A stretch of 29,946 bases of DNA from Chitinophagaceae bacterium (GTDB lineage: Bacteria; Bacteroidota; Bacteroidia; Chitinophagales; Chitinophagaceae), in NCBI GenBank assembly GCA_021151685.1, contig JAGKWS010000047.1:1-29946 (forward strand). The letters run 5' to 3'. The notes under the pieces are model-generated. The model was given only the letters and a program-made list of their open reading frames with translations, made no database searches and was not told where the DNA came from. The position numbers and the translations under genes were made by a program. The number at the start of each line of letters is the position of its first letter. Position 1 is the first letter of the stretch. Positions 9,095 through 16,737 of the stretch are shown one piece after another.

Positions 9095-9214
9095 ATGCCC
9101 CATTTGTGTGTATGTTTTTTTCATAGTCTTTTAGGGTGTGGTGGGTGTGTATGTGTTGATTATCAATTGATTGTGTGATGTTGTAGATGCCCCATGGTGC
9201 CACAAACGGGGCAT
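9095..9214. repeat. Repeat core, copy 4, bounded by inverted repeats
   Basis: The 120-bp core has arms pairing at 13 of 15 positions. The palindrome is intact, and the inner ATGCCCC (9187-9193) pairs perfectly over 7 bp with GGGGCAT (9208-9214), the best version of the alternative short hairpin. Confidence 0.85.
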
Positions 9215-9439
9215 CATGGGAAATGGCAGGGGGTAGTGATAATGTGGGTACGAAGATTGGTGATGCATAGGGTAGCGGCATGGTTTTATGATAAAGATGC
9301 GGCATGTGTGACAGCCTGCCAACTGATACCTACATGGTATTGTCTACAGGTAGTATGATAGACCCTGTGGTGTATATGATGTAACTGTAAATGCCCACCG
9401 GGTGCGGGTTGTGAGCGGTAAAGTGCCAGAGAAAATGAA

Positions 9440-9485
9440 GCCGGACGGATTCCGGCTACCTCGCCTGCCGTAGGCAAAGCCTACG
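9440..9485. other. Two adjacent small hairpins
   Basis: GCCGGA-cggat-TCCGGC (9440-9456) and CGTAGGC-aaa-GCCTACG (9469-9485) are both perfect and are separated by 12 bases. No T-run follows. A -7-like TATCTTTG (9495-9502) comes just after and could serve the AT-rich gene downstream, but no convincing -33 TTG is correctly spaced. Confidence 0.5.
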
Positions 9486-9548
9486 CCAAACTGCTATCTT
9501 TGTTTATGCTTGCTGCGGCAAATAAGGGGACAGCTAAAGCAAATCCAA

Positions 9549-10070
9549 ATGGAACGAGTACTCAAAATAGTGAATAAGAAAATTATTTTTTTTCTTCTGA
9601 TAGTCTTTTGTAATTTTTCTTTGGGGCAGTCAAGAGATGATGCGTATGACATGCGAATGTTAAAAGCATGCGAACATTATGTGTTGACATATAAACCATT
9701 ATATTTTCATGCGAATGATACTTTTGTGGCTGCCAGATTCAATTTTGTACCTGATAGTATTAATAAATTTTTATTTAACTGTGCTAAATCTGGCAACAAA
9801 AGCCCGCTAAAGTATGCTGCTGTCTTGATGAAAATTCACAACAGAGAATACAATAATGTTAATCACAATGATTTCATAGTTGAAGATGGTTTATTAGAAA
9901 AAAATGGTTTTATTTATCTTTTACAAGTGGCCATCCTTGAGAGTTATAGCGACAATTCTAATGTAGAGATTTTTGCTTCATATTTTACCGGAGATTATTG
10001 TAAATGGATTAATGAAAATAAAAATACAATACAAGACTATAAATACATACATAATTTTATTAAAAAATAG
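9549..10070 (+). CDS. Hypothetical exported protein, AT-rich orphan
   Basis: The 173-residue protein is not recognised. It opens with a short basic segment and a hydrophobic stretch (IIFFLLIVFCNFSLG) followed by QSRDD, consistent with a Sec signal peptide. The mature part is rich in Asn, Tyr, Phe and Lys, with no lipobox, repeat or catalytic motif that I can name. I chose the ATG at 9549; earlier in-frame starts would add a tail in front of the signal peptide. The gene is visibly more AT-rich than its neighbours and uses codons such as AAT, TTT and ATT that they avoid. It sits next to the repeat array, so recent acquisition is likely. Confidence 0.65.
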   Translation: MERVLKIVNKKIIFFLLIVFCNFSLGQSRDDAYDMRMLKACEHYVLTYKPLYFHANDTFVAARFNFVPDSINKFLFNCAKSGNKSPLKYAAVLMKIHNREYNNVNHNDFIVEDGLLEKNGFIYLLQVAILESYSDNSNVEIFASYFTGDYCKWINENKNTIQDYKYIHNFIKK

Positions 10071-10269
10071 AATATTTCCGTTCGGCGTAGCACATGCAGG
10101 AATTTTTCCCCGATGTTGTTGGCATCGCCCTGAACAACAACCGTTTAATACGTTAATAATCAAATGTGTATAAATGGTTGTACCCATCTATCAATGGGGT
10201 AAATGGAGCATCGCTCGTGGTTCAATTGTTAAAAACAGCATCGGACAAAGGATTGCAAGCTATATTCAG

Positions 10270-10277
10270 TAAATTTG
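10270..10277 (+). promoter_or_regulatory. Possible -7 box upstream of ferritin
   Basis: TAAATTTG matches the Bacteroidota -7 consensus TAnnTTTG and lies 24 bases before the ferritin ATG. The nearest TTG upstream (10253-10255) is only 14 bases away rather than about 19-20, so the -33 element is weak. Confidence 0.35.
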
Positions 10278-10301
10278 GAATAGACCAAAACAGACAACAC
10301 T

Positions 10302-10826
10302 ATGCTAAGCAAAGCACTTCAGGAGGCACTGAATAAACAACTGAAACACGAGGCTATGTCGTCTCAGATATATTTGGCAATGGCATCGTGGGCCGATATA
10401 CAGCCGGGCCTGCAAGGCGTTACAGAATTCTTCTACCAGCAATCGGAGGAGGAACGCCAACATATGCTGAAGCTGATGATGTACATCAATGAGCGGGGCG
10501 GCTTTGGCATAGTACCCTCGTTAGAACAGCCTATAGTCACATTCCAATCGTTGAAGAAACTCTTCGAAGAATTTCTGAAAAACGAAGTAGGCGTATCGGA
10601 AAGCATTAACGATGTTGTACATCTGGCCTTGCAGGAAAAAGATTATGCCACCCACAATTTCCTGCAATGGTATGTAGCCGAGCAGATAGAGGAGGAGCGA
10701 CTGGCCCGCACGCTGAACGATAAACTGGAAATGATTGGTGCCGACAAGAGCGGTCTATACCTCTTCGACCGCGATATACTGAGCTATCGTGCCAGCCTTA
10801 GCAAGGGTTCTGGCCCACGCAAATAG
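10302..10826 (+). CDS. ftnA: Ferritin (non-haem, FtnA-type)
   Basis: Ferritin stores iron by oxidising Fe(II) at a ferroxidase centre and mineralising it in a 24-subunit shell in the cytoplasm. The 174-residue length is typical. The ferroxidase ligands of bacterial ferritin are all present at an offset of one from E. coli FtnA: E17 (KHEAMSSQ), E51 and H54 (EEERQHML), E95 (KNEVGVSES), and Q128 and E131 (EQIEEER). There is no haem-binding Met of bacterioferritin type at the usual site. It is monocistronic, followed by a long hairpin. Confidence 0.95.
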   Translation: MLSKALQEALNKQLKHEAMSSQIYLAMASWADIQPGLQGVTEFFYQQSEEERQHMLKLMMYINERGGFGIVPSLEQPIVTFQSLKKLFEEFLKNEVGVSESINDVVHLALQEKDYATHNFLQWYVAEQIEEERLARTLNDKLEMIGADKSGLYLFDRDILSYRASLSKGSGPRK

Positions 10827-10847
10827 CACTACAGCAAGTATGGTTAT

Positions 10848-10883
10848 AACAAAGGGTGTGGCATTGGTGCCACACCCTTTGTT
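10848..10883. terminator. 16-bp perfect hairpin between convergent ferritin and anti-sigma-like genes
   Basis: AACAAAGGGTGTGGCA and TGCCACACCCTTTGTT pair perfectly over 16 bp around a TTGG loop. The position between converging genes suggests a bidirectional terminator. No T-run follows on either strand; the only T-rich part is inside the stem arm. Confidence 0.7.
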
Positions 10884-10915
10884 GTATGATGTACAAAAGC
10901 GTATTCTTTAGGGTA

Positions 10916-13126
10916 CTACCGAAACCACCACGTAAGTGTGCCCAGCAGCGATGTCTGGTTGTACTGTATAGCCACCGGCGACTGGCGTATTGCCGGCCCC
11001 ATGTAGCGTGTGTAGTGCGGCATTACCGATACAGATACTGATGGCGACAATCTGTACTCGGCATATAGGCCAAAACTTGCTGTGGTGTTGTGCGGGGCCA
11101 TTTCGTTTTTGGTAGCGGCCCGCCACTCGTGTACGGTGCTGTCGTAGGTATACATGCGGCCAGCCGCACGCCATGCCAGCGATACCGATGGCTGCATACC
11201 CATACTCAACTTGCCCGCCGAGAACAAATGGTAACGCATACCCACCCCCACCGATGCATAGGTGACAGTATTGCGCAGACGACCTGTAGAGTCGCCATTG
11301 ATGTCGTAGTTTTTACCCACTATCATTACCGTTTGCGACCCAAATGTGGGGCCCACAGAACTTATGTTGATCAATACAGTATCTGCACTGTATACACGCT
11401 GGCGGCTTCGTATTTCCTCACCTGTCTGTACCAGCGAGCCATTCAGCAACAACGATACGCGGCTATTGAGTGCATACCGCAACCCTACAGCCCATTGCGC
11501 CGTGCGTATGCGGGTATCGGTACTATCGCGGTAGCTACGTATGAACTGATACTGACCGGGTTCTGTAATGGTATGTTTGTTGAACGAAGGGCCACCGGTA
11601 AACTCGGCCGCCCACCTGCGGGTGGTTGGTTTGCCGGAAGGTGTATCTGTACTGGTTTGCGCTGTTGCAGGCATTTTTCTCATACCGGGCAGGTGTGCGT
11701 GTGGCGTAGCTGCCAACAGCAGCAATGAAGATTCTTGCAAGCTGGCGAGGTTGCCGGCAGATTGTTGAGCAGCGCGCACATACTCAAATTTGGCAAGCAT
11801 ATTTTCGTCTGGCTCTTCGTTATATGTCTCGAATGTTGGATACACAGTTGGCCCGAATGCTGGTGACACGCTTGGTGTAGCTGCTTGTAGTATACAATGG
11901 TGTTGGTTGGCTACTACATTCTGATGCCCGGAATGAGCAATGGGTAGTGGTATATGTGGTGCCGGGGCCATGCTGGCGGCAGTGGTATTGCCGTATACGA
12001 TGGCGGGGGGCAGCACTGGGGCACTTGCCCAGTAGGTAGTGGGTGTAGGTAAACGAGCAGGGGCGGTAGCTGCAAGGGAATGTACAGGAGTCCCCATTAT
12101 CTTTCCTACACCCGCCAAAGGCAGTGTTTGTACAGTTTGTGGGTGGGCCACCATTAGTTTTGCATGGGCTGGCAGCACCGTAAAGCTTGTATAGGTGTAT
12201 GGGTTAGGTATGTTGGCAACCATGAATGCTGTACCCAACTGATGGTAGGATATAGGAAGCAACTTGGGCGTATGCAAAACTGCCATGGCACGCAAGGTTT
12301 GTTTTGGCGCAGCCAGCAGTGGCAATGTGGCGGTACCCGGCAACGTCATACGTGTGGCATAGGGTAATGGCTGAACAGGAGCAGGAGATAGGGTTGCCGT
12401 TGCCGGATACGATATCTCTGGCAATGTACTGCGTACAGGCAATGACCATTGGGTAGGCCGTGCCGGCATTGCTTTTACTGCATGTGTAACAAGACTGCTC
12501 AATGGCACTGCGTTTATAGCAGGTACTGTAACCACCTGCGGGCGGTGCGGTATAATAACTGGTACCGGCACCACTGGTTGCAACACTACCAACCTATGTA
12601 TAGGGTGCGGCCATACCTTGGGCAGTGCTACCGGTGCAGCAGCAGGAAGGGTGGGGCTGTTGGTGGCCATAGCTTTGAGGCCGCTGGCAATAGTTGGTTG
12701 CATTGCTTGCTTCCTCAGTACAAAGGTTTGTGCAGGTGGGGTTGCCAGTTTGCTGGTAGTGGCGGTGCTGATTGTGGCAGTATGTCTCTTTGCTATTTTT
12801 TGTTTCTTGTGTGTTTTGTTTGTCTCGTTGGTTTGTATTGGGGCGATAGCAATAATGTGTGGCGGTGTATGGTGTGCGGTGAGTTGTGGCTTGCTATGAA
12901 TGTGCGCAACGGTACTATGCGCTATATAGCGTGTGCCTGCTGCATAAAAACCGTATGCGGCCAGACAGCCCAGCAACCACCATATGAACAAGAAGCGGCG
13001 TTTGCGGCGCGGCGGATTGATCTCGGCATCGATGTGCTCCCACACAGCCGGGCGTGGCGTCAGTGTAAACTGCGCTGCCTCGTTCCGGTATTGTTCTAAC
13101 AGTTCATCCACGTTTTCCATGATCAT
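10916..13126 (-). CDS. Candidate dual membrane-spanning anti-sigma factor: cytoplasmic anti-sigma-like domain, membrane helix, long linker, outer-membrane beta-barrel
   Basis: The 736-residue protein has four parts. Residues 1-44 form a charged cytoplasmic segment (MENVDELLEQY, ending PPRRKRR) like the start of anti-sigma factors. One helix (FLFIWWLLGCLAAYGFYAAG, about 45-66) has positive residues on its inner side. About 430 residues rich in Pro, Ala, Thr, His and Val follow without obvious fold. Residues 503-736 are alternating strands ending in LLGTLTWWFR, typical of an outer-membrane barrel. It overlaps the ECF sigma gene by 17 or 23 bases (ATG at 13120 or 13126), implying translational coupling. 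Established knowledge: Dma factors of Bacteroides span both membranes and hold an ECF sigma factor. Assignment here rests on layout, not similarity. The alternative is a plain barrel protein with an unusual N-terminus. Confidence 0.75.
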   Translation of the reverse strand: MIMENVDELLEQYRNEAAQFTLTPRPAVWEHIDAEINPPRRKRRFLFIWWLLGCLAAYGFYAAGTRYIAHSTVAHIHSKPQLTAHHTPPHIIAIAPIQTNETNKTHKKQKIAKRHTATISTATTSKLATPPAQTFVLRKQAMQPTIASGLKAMATNSPTLPAAAPVALPKVWPHPIHRLVVLQPVVPVPVIIPHRPQVVTVPAINAVPLSSLVTHAVKAMPARPTQWSLPVRSTLPEISYPATATLSPAPVQPLPYATRMTLPGTATLPLLAAPKQTLRAMAVLHTPKLLPISYHQLGTAFMVANIPNPYTYTSFTVLPAHAKLMVAHPQTVQTLPLAGVGKIMGTPVHSLAATAPARLPTPTTYWASAPVLPPAIVYGNTTAASMAPAPHIPLPIAHSGHQNVVANQHHCILQAATPSVSPAFGPTVYPTFETYNEEPDENMLAKFEYVRAAQQSAGNLASLQESSLLLLAATPHAHLPGMRKMPATAQTSTDTPSGKPTTRRWAAEFTGGPSFNKHTITEPGQYQFIRSYRDSTDTRIRTAQWAVGLRYALNSRVSLLLNGSLVQTGEEIRSRQRVYSADTVLINISSVGPTFGSQTVMIVGKNYDINGDSTGRLRNTVTYASVGVGMRYHLFSAGKLSMGMQPSVSLAWRAAGRMYTYDSTVHEWRAATKNEMAPHNTTASFGLYAEYRLSPSVSVSVMPHYTRYMGPAIRQSPVAIQYNQTSLLGTLTWWFR

Positions 13127-13652
13127 CTTTTTGCGGTTCTGAACTTAGTTTCTTCATCAGCATGGCGCGGGCCCGGCTGTATTGCGAGCGTATGGTGTTT
13201 ACATTGGTATCGAGCAGTTGGGCTATTTCGTCGTGTGGGTAGCCTTCTACCGCATGCAGGTTGAAGACGGTACGGTACACCTCGGGTAGTTGCCTTACTA
13301 TTTCTATCAGTTCTTTGTAGTGAGCGGGGTGTTGTGCCGTATCATTCTCCAGTGCTTCGGGCGGCAGGCGGGTTTCGTTTTCGCTGAAACGGCACCGGGC
13401 CCTTATGCCATTGATGCAGGTATTCACCACTATACGGTATATCCATTTACCCAATCCGCCCTCGTTGCGGTATTGGTGCAACTTGCGGAACACATTGATA
13501 AAGGCTTCCTGCAAAAAATCTTCGGCCTCCTGATAGGACTGAGCATAACGGTAGCATACCCCCAGCATTTGCGGTGCAAAATGCTCGTAGAGTTGTTTCT
13601 GGGAAGGTCTGTGGCCTTCCAGACACTTTTTTACAAGTACTACTTCATCCAA
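13104..13652 (-). CDS. ECF-type RNA polymerase sigma factor
   Basis: The 182-residue protein has sigma region 2 at residues 20-80 (CYRYAQSYQEAEDFLQEAF, then LGKWIYRIVVNTCIN) and region 4 at about 115-170 (LPEVYRTVFNLHAVEGYPHDEIAQLL in two parts, with TNVNTIRSQYSRARAML as the DNA-binding helix pair). This is a stress-type ECF sigma factor with no extra domain. The start is a TTG at 13652; no ATG occurs upstream in frame, and the next Met (residue 29) would remove the first helix. Its 3' end overlaps the barrel-ended anti-sigma-like gene, the usual sign of a sigma/anti-sigma pair. A hairpin separates it from the lipoprotein gene upstream, so the pair probably has its own promoter, which I could not place. 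Confidence 0.92.
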   Translation of the reverse strand: MDEVVLVKKCLEGHRPSQKQLYEHFAPQMLGVCYRYAQSYQEAEDFLQEAFINVFRKLHQYRNEGGLGKWIYRIVVNTCINGIRARCRFSENETRLPPEALENDTAQHPAHYKELIEIVRQLPEVYRTVFNLHAVEGYPHDEIAQLLDTNVNTIRSQYSRARAMLMKKLSSEPQKDDHGKRG

Positions 13653-13763
13653 ACAGGTTGGTGGGTTTGTGTATAAGACACGGGTAAAGGCACAAACGTT
13701 GCAAGGAGTGTGCCAAAAAGGAAGAAATATTTTTGGCTGGGGGGCAATAGCAGGGCTGGCAGC

Positions 13764-13803
13764 AAAAAGAGCCCCGTACAGTAACCATTGTACGGGGCTC
13801 TTT
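13764..13803 (-). terminator. Rho-independent terminator of the lipoprotein gene
   Basis: A 15-bp perfect stem (AAAGAGCCCCGTACA at 13766-13780 with its complement at 13789-13803) has an 8-base loop. On the minus strand the stem runs into TTTTT, 20 bases after the stop of the lipoprotein gene. It separates that gene from the sigma factor. Confidence 0.85.
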
Positions 13804-13822
13804 GAATATTGTTACTGTGGCA

Positions 13823-14653
13823 TTACATAGGAATATCTATCCGTATCTGCTTGCTAAACAGGCGGCCATTGGCATCTTTGCCATCTATTTTCCACATGGC
13901 AGAGCGCAACTCGCCATGTAGTGGTTTTTGGTTTACCGAGCGCACTTTGCGCACATCGTCCATCAAATCGTTCATGTTGGCACGGCTCATTCTGCGGCGG
14001 CGTGCTGCACGCTCTACCGCATTGCGTATGGTATTGGCGTTGGCATCGGCATATTCCAAAGAGCCCGCATCGAGGCCGGTAATGGTATAACTGCCATTTC
14101 CCCCCTTCAGGTCGTCCCAGCGAGAGGTTATGGAGAGGTTGTCCAGCGGCCAATCGCCCGATGAGGTATTGACCATCACCACCGATTGGTAGCGTTGCGA
14201 CACCTTGGTTACTGTACCGCCCTGCACTGTAATACGCGCACCGTTCAGCTTGCCACCTGTAAGTGTATATACTGCGCCATTTGCATTTTGCAGGTTTTTG
14301 TTACCCGCTTGTTTTACCTCTATACCCGATATAGATATGGTTACTTCCTTAAACGCGGCACGCAAACCATTTCCGCTAGCAGTTTCCTGTTGGGCTGGTG
14401 GTGGTGGTGTGGCTGCCGCAGTCTGTGTATTGGCCGGGGTATCGGCCGGTGCATCAGGGTCGGCGGTAGGGGTAATGGTCGGTGTCAGATCGGCCACAAG
14501 GTCTGTAAGCTGTTGCTTATCGGTCTCGGTTACAATCATAGACGAGTCGCCCAGCACTATAGGACCCGAGCCGGTTGGCTTATTTTCGGAACAGGCACTG
14601 AGTGCAGTGGCAAACGTAAGTACGGTAGCAATATGTTTCGGAAAACGAATCAT
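13823..14653 (-). CDS. Putative lipoprotein of unknown function
   Basis: The 276-residue protein carries a lipoprotein signal with lipobox LSAC (Cys21, ALSACSENK), so it is probably lipidated and membrane-anchored. A Thr/Ala/Pro-rich linker (about residues 50-90, with TPPPPAQQ) leads to a C-terminal domain that looks beta-rich (VTISISGIEVKQAG, VYTLTGGKLNGARITV). Near residue 215 it has a very basic patch (ERAARRRRMSR). I do not recognise the family. Its position just upstream of the sigma/anti-sigma pair is suggestive, but a terminator lies between them. Confidence 0.8.
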   Translation of the reverse strand: MIRFPKHIATVLTFATALSACSENKPTGSGPIVLGDSSMIVTETDKQQLTDLVADLTPTITPTADPDAPADTPANTQTAAATPPPPAQQETASGNGLRAAFKEVTISISGIEVKQAGNKNLQNANGAVYTLTGGKLNGARITVQGGTVTKVSQRYQSVVMVNTSSGDWPLDNLSITSRWDDLKGGNGSYTITGLDAGSLEYADANANTIRNAVERAARRRRMSRANMNDLMDDVRKVRSVNQKPLHGELRSAMWKIDGKDANGRLFSKQIRIDIPM

Positions 14654-14715
14654 GGCAGGCAGCTTATTTACGAAGTTACTAAAAAGTTGACCGTAATGGG
14701 CCTGTGGGCATCAGT

Positions 14716-14743
14716 GGGGCAATGGCTTTGTGACCATTGCCCC
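14716..14743. other. 10-bp perfect hairpin between the E1 dehydrogenase and the lipoprotein gene
   Basis: GGGGCAATGG and CCATTGCCCC pair around an 8-base loop, in the gap after the E1 stop. No T-run follows on the minus strand, so it could be a weak terminator, an mRNA 3' end stabiliser or a processing site. Confidence 0.5.
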
Positions 14744-14760
14744 GCCGTACCTCCGGCATA

Positions 14761-16737
14761 TCAGAATGACATTAATTTTTGAACGGCTTCGTTCAAACGA
14801 CGGTTGGCCATAAAGTTTTGCTCCAGTTCTATGGCAAATGGTACTGGTGTGTCCAGACTGGCGCAACGCACTACGGGGGCATCCAGCCACTGGAAGCAGT
14901 TTTCTGCTATCCATGCAGCCAGCTCGCCACCCAAGCCACCAAACAGGGTGTCTTCATGCAGTATCAGCACCTTGCCTGTGCGGCGTACCGACTGGCCTAT
15001 GGCATCATAATCCAGCGGTAGCAGGGTACGCAGGTCCACAATGTCGAAAGACACATCGGGATGAGCATTGGCATAGTTGGTAGCCCAGTGTACCCCCATG
15101 CCATAGGTAATGATGCTGATGTCGGTACCTTCTGTTACCTGACGGGCCTTGCCTATCTCGGTAGTATAATATTCATCGGGTACCAGTCCGCTGATGCTGC
15201 GGTACAGACCCTTATGCTCGAAGTACATAACCGGGTTAGGATCCTGAAACGCCGCTATCAGCAAACCTTTGGCATCGGCAGGGGTAGCAGGGTATACCAC
15301 CTTCAGGCCGGGTACGTGGGTAAACCATGCCTCGGTACTCTGCGAGTGGAATGGCCCGGCACCTACACCGCCACCTGTGGGCATACGTACCACCACATCG
15401 GCATTCTGGCCCCAGCGGTAGTGTATCTTGGCAAGGTTGTTCACTATTTGGTTGAAGCCCACGGTCACAAAGTCGGAGAATTGCATCTCCATCATTGCCT
15501 TGTGCTTTTTGATAGACAGGCCCAGTGCGGCACCCACTATGGCACTCTCGCACAATGGGGTATTGCGCACACGGTCTTTGCCAAACTGCGCTACAAAACC
15601 TTCGGTTACTTTGAAGGCCCCGCCATATTCGGCAATGTCTTGTCCCATCAGTACCAGTTCGGGAAAACGTTCCATAGACTGGCGCAGGCCCTCGCTCATT
15701 GCCTGTATAAACTTTTTTTCGGTGCCCGCTGTAGTGGGTGCTACCTGTGGCAGGGTGAGGGGTGCATATACATCGGCCAGTTCTTCGGCTGTGTCGGGCG
15801 TTATGGGTGGTGCCTCAAACCCTACAGTCAGGCCATCTTCTATTTCTTTTTGTATCGTACTGCGTATAGCTGCAATAATGTCGTCATTCAGCAAGCCTTC
15901 TGTGCGCAGGTACTCTTCGTAATTGTTTACGGGGTCTTTTTGTCCCCATTCTTCAAACAGTTCTTTAGGTACATACTTCACACCGCTGGCCTCTTCGTGG
16001 CCACGCATACGGAAGGTCATACACTCTATCAGTATCGGTTTCTGCTGGGTAATGCAGTACTCACGGGCAGCGGCTATCTGGCGGTACACCTCCAGTATGT
16101 TATTACCATCTATGGTAATGCCCTTCATGCCATAACCCACTGCACGGTCGGCCAGTTGGTTGCAAACAAACTGTTCGTTTACGGGTGTGCTAAGGCCATA
16201 ACCATTGTTCTCTATAATAAAGATAACCGGCAGGCCCCACACAGCGGCTACGTTCAGTGCCTCGTGAAAGTCGCCTTCCGATGTGCCGCCATCGCCAGAG
16301 AAAGCTACAGATACTTTCTGCTCGCCTTTTAGTTTGTGCGCCAGTGCCACACCATCGGCTATGGCCAGTTGCGGCCCCAGGTGCGATATCATGCCACATA
16401 TATGGTATTCGTTGGCACCAAAGTGAAATGAACGCTCGCGGCCCTTGGAGAAACCGTCTTTGCGGCCCTGCCACTGTTTGAACAGTTTGCCAAAAGGCAT
16501 TTTACGTACGGTGAACACACCCAAATTGCGGTGCAGCGGCATCACATATTCATCGGGATCCAGTGCCATGGTGGCACCTACGGCTATGGCTTCCTGGCCT
16601 ATACCGCTAAACCATTTGGAGATGCGGCCTTGACGCAGCAGGACCAGCATTTTCTCCTCTATCATACGCGGGCGTACCAACTCGGTATATAACTGAATCA
16701 GCAGGTCGTCGGACAATCCCGTACGGTCGAATTGCAT
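14761..16737 (-). CDS. 2-oxoacid dehydrogenase E1 component, fused alpha and beta subunits (branched-chain type likely)
   Basis: This TPP enzyme decarboxylates a 2-oxoacid and passes the acyl group to the lipoyl E2 subunit. Residues 1 to about 320 are the alpha part, with the TPP-binding motif GDG (148-150) to ENN (176-178) and GIGQEAIAVG near residue 45. Residues from about 345 are the beta part (ELVLMGQDIAEYGGAFKVTEG, split; then RMPTGGGVGAGPFHSQS). The 658-residue fusion is common in Bacteroidota. The motifs best fit branched-chain 2-oxoacid dehydrogenase E1, but pyruvate or acetoin cannot be excluded. No E2 or E3 gene is nearby. The start ATG at 16737 gives MQFDRTGL and a normal N-terminus. 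Confidence 0.93.
   Translation of the reverse strand: MQFDRTGLSDDLLIQLYTELVRPRMIEEKMLVLLRQGRISKWFSGIGQEAIAVGATMALDPDEYVMPLHRNLGVFTVRKMPFGKLFKQWQGRKDGFSKGRERSFHFGANEYHICGMISHLGPQLAIADGVALAHKLKGEQKVSVAFSGDGGTSEGDFHEALNVAAVWGLPVIFIIENNGYGLSTPVNEQFVCNQLADRAVGYGMKGITIDGNNILEVYRQIAAAREYCITQQKPILIECMTFRMRGHEEASGVKYVPKELFEEWGQKDPVNNYEEYLRTEGLLNDDIIAAIRSTIQKEIEDGLTVGFEAPPITPDTAEELADVYAPLTLPQVAPTTAGTEKKFIQAMSEGLRQSMERFPELVLMGQDIAEYGGAFKVTEGFVAQFGKDRVRNTPLCESAIVGAALGLSIKKHKAMMEMQFSDFVTVGFNQIVNNLAKIHYRWGQNADVVVRMPTGGGVGAGPFHSQSTEAWFTHVPGLKVVYPATPADAKGLLIAAFQDPNPVMYFEHKGLYRSISGLVPDEYYTTEIGKARQVTEGTDISIITYGMGVHWATNYANAHPDVSFDIVDLRTLLPLDYDAIGQSVRRTGKVLILHEDTLFGGLGGELAAWIAENCFQWLDAPVVRCASLDTPVPFAIELEQNFMANRRLNEAVQKLMSF

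Larger units (their letters stand above)
8450..9274. repeat. Tandem array of four 211-217 bp noncoding repeats, last copy truncated
   Basis: Units begin with GTAATGCCCCATTTGTGTG at 8450, 8661, 8878 and 9092, giving periods of 211, 217 and 214 bases. The first part of each unit, through ATGGGAAATGGCAGGGGGTA, is very well conserved. The following spacer varies: copies 1, 3 and 4 share GATTGGTGATGCATAGG, while copy 2 has a different stretch of about 50 bases. Copy 4 loses similarity after about 9274. Copies 3 and 4 share a spacer variant (TAGTGATAATGTGGGTACGAAG) that differs from copies 1 and 2, suggesting stepwise duplication. I do not recognise the family. Confidence 0.93.
8330..9548. other. 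Noncoding 1.2 kb region between ABC permease and an orphan gene
   Basis: No convincing gene lies here. The stretch holds the ABC operon terminator, a small perfect hairpin AGAGAA-tag-TTCTCT (8409-8423), the four-copy tandem repeat array, about 165 bases of unique sequence (9275-9439), and two adjacent small hairpins (9440-9485). Minus-strand frames stay open across the repeats, but successive repeat units shift by one base relative to codon length, so no frame is conserved from copy to copy. Confidence 0.8.

Noticed and set aside
8450..9274. Integron attC array (cores are about 120 bp with dyad ends, like some attC sites)
   Set aside because: The arms do not carry the RYYYAAC / GTTRRRY core sites, the spacers of about 95 bases hold no cassette genes, and no integrase gene is in the window.
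8450..9274. CRISPR array
   Set aside because: Repeat units are over 200 bp and the conserved part is about 150 bp, far longer than CRISPR repeats; there are no cas genes.
8488..9305. Several minus-strand open frames of 69-133 codons across the repeat array, with recurring SHDAPFV and DNQHIHTHHTL peptides
   Set aside because: The unit lengths (211, 217, 214) are all one more than a multiple of three, so the same repeat is read in a different frame in each copy. The peptides look alike only because the DNA repeats; no signal, domain or conserved frame supports a protein.
10071..10301. Possible gene remnant between the orphan gene and ferritin
   Set aside because: Short open frames exist on both strands, but none has a recognisable motif; only a -7-like box is supported.
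12449..13099. Plus-strand open frames opposite the anti-sigma-like gene, one with hydrophobic stretches
   Set aside because: The hydrophobic look comes from the complement of the Ala/Thr/Pro-rich linker; there is no start context or family similarity.
15061..16332. A 423-codon plus-strand open frame opposite the E1 dehydrogenase
   Set aside because: It is antisense to a gene with complete family motifs, has no recognisable domain, and its residue pattern is that of a reverse reading of GC-rich codons.
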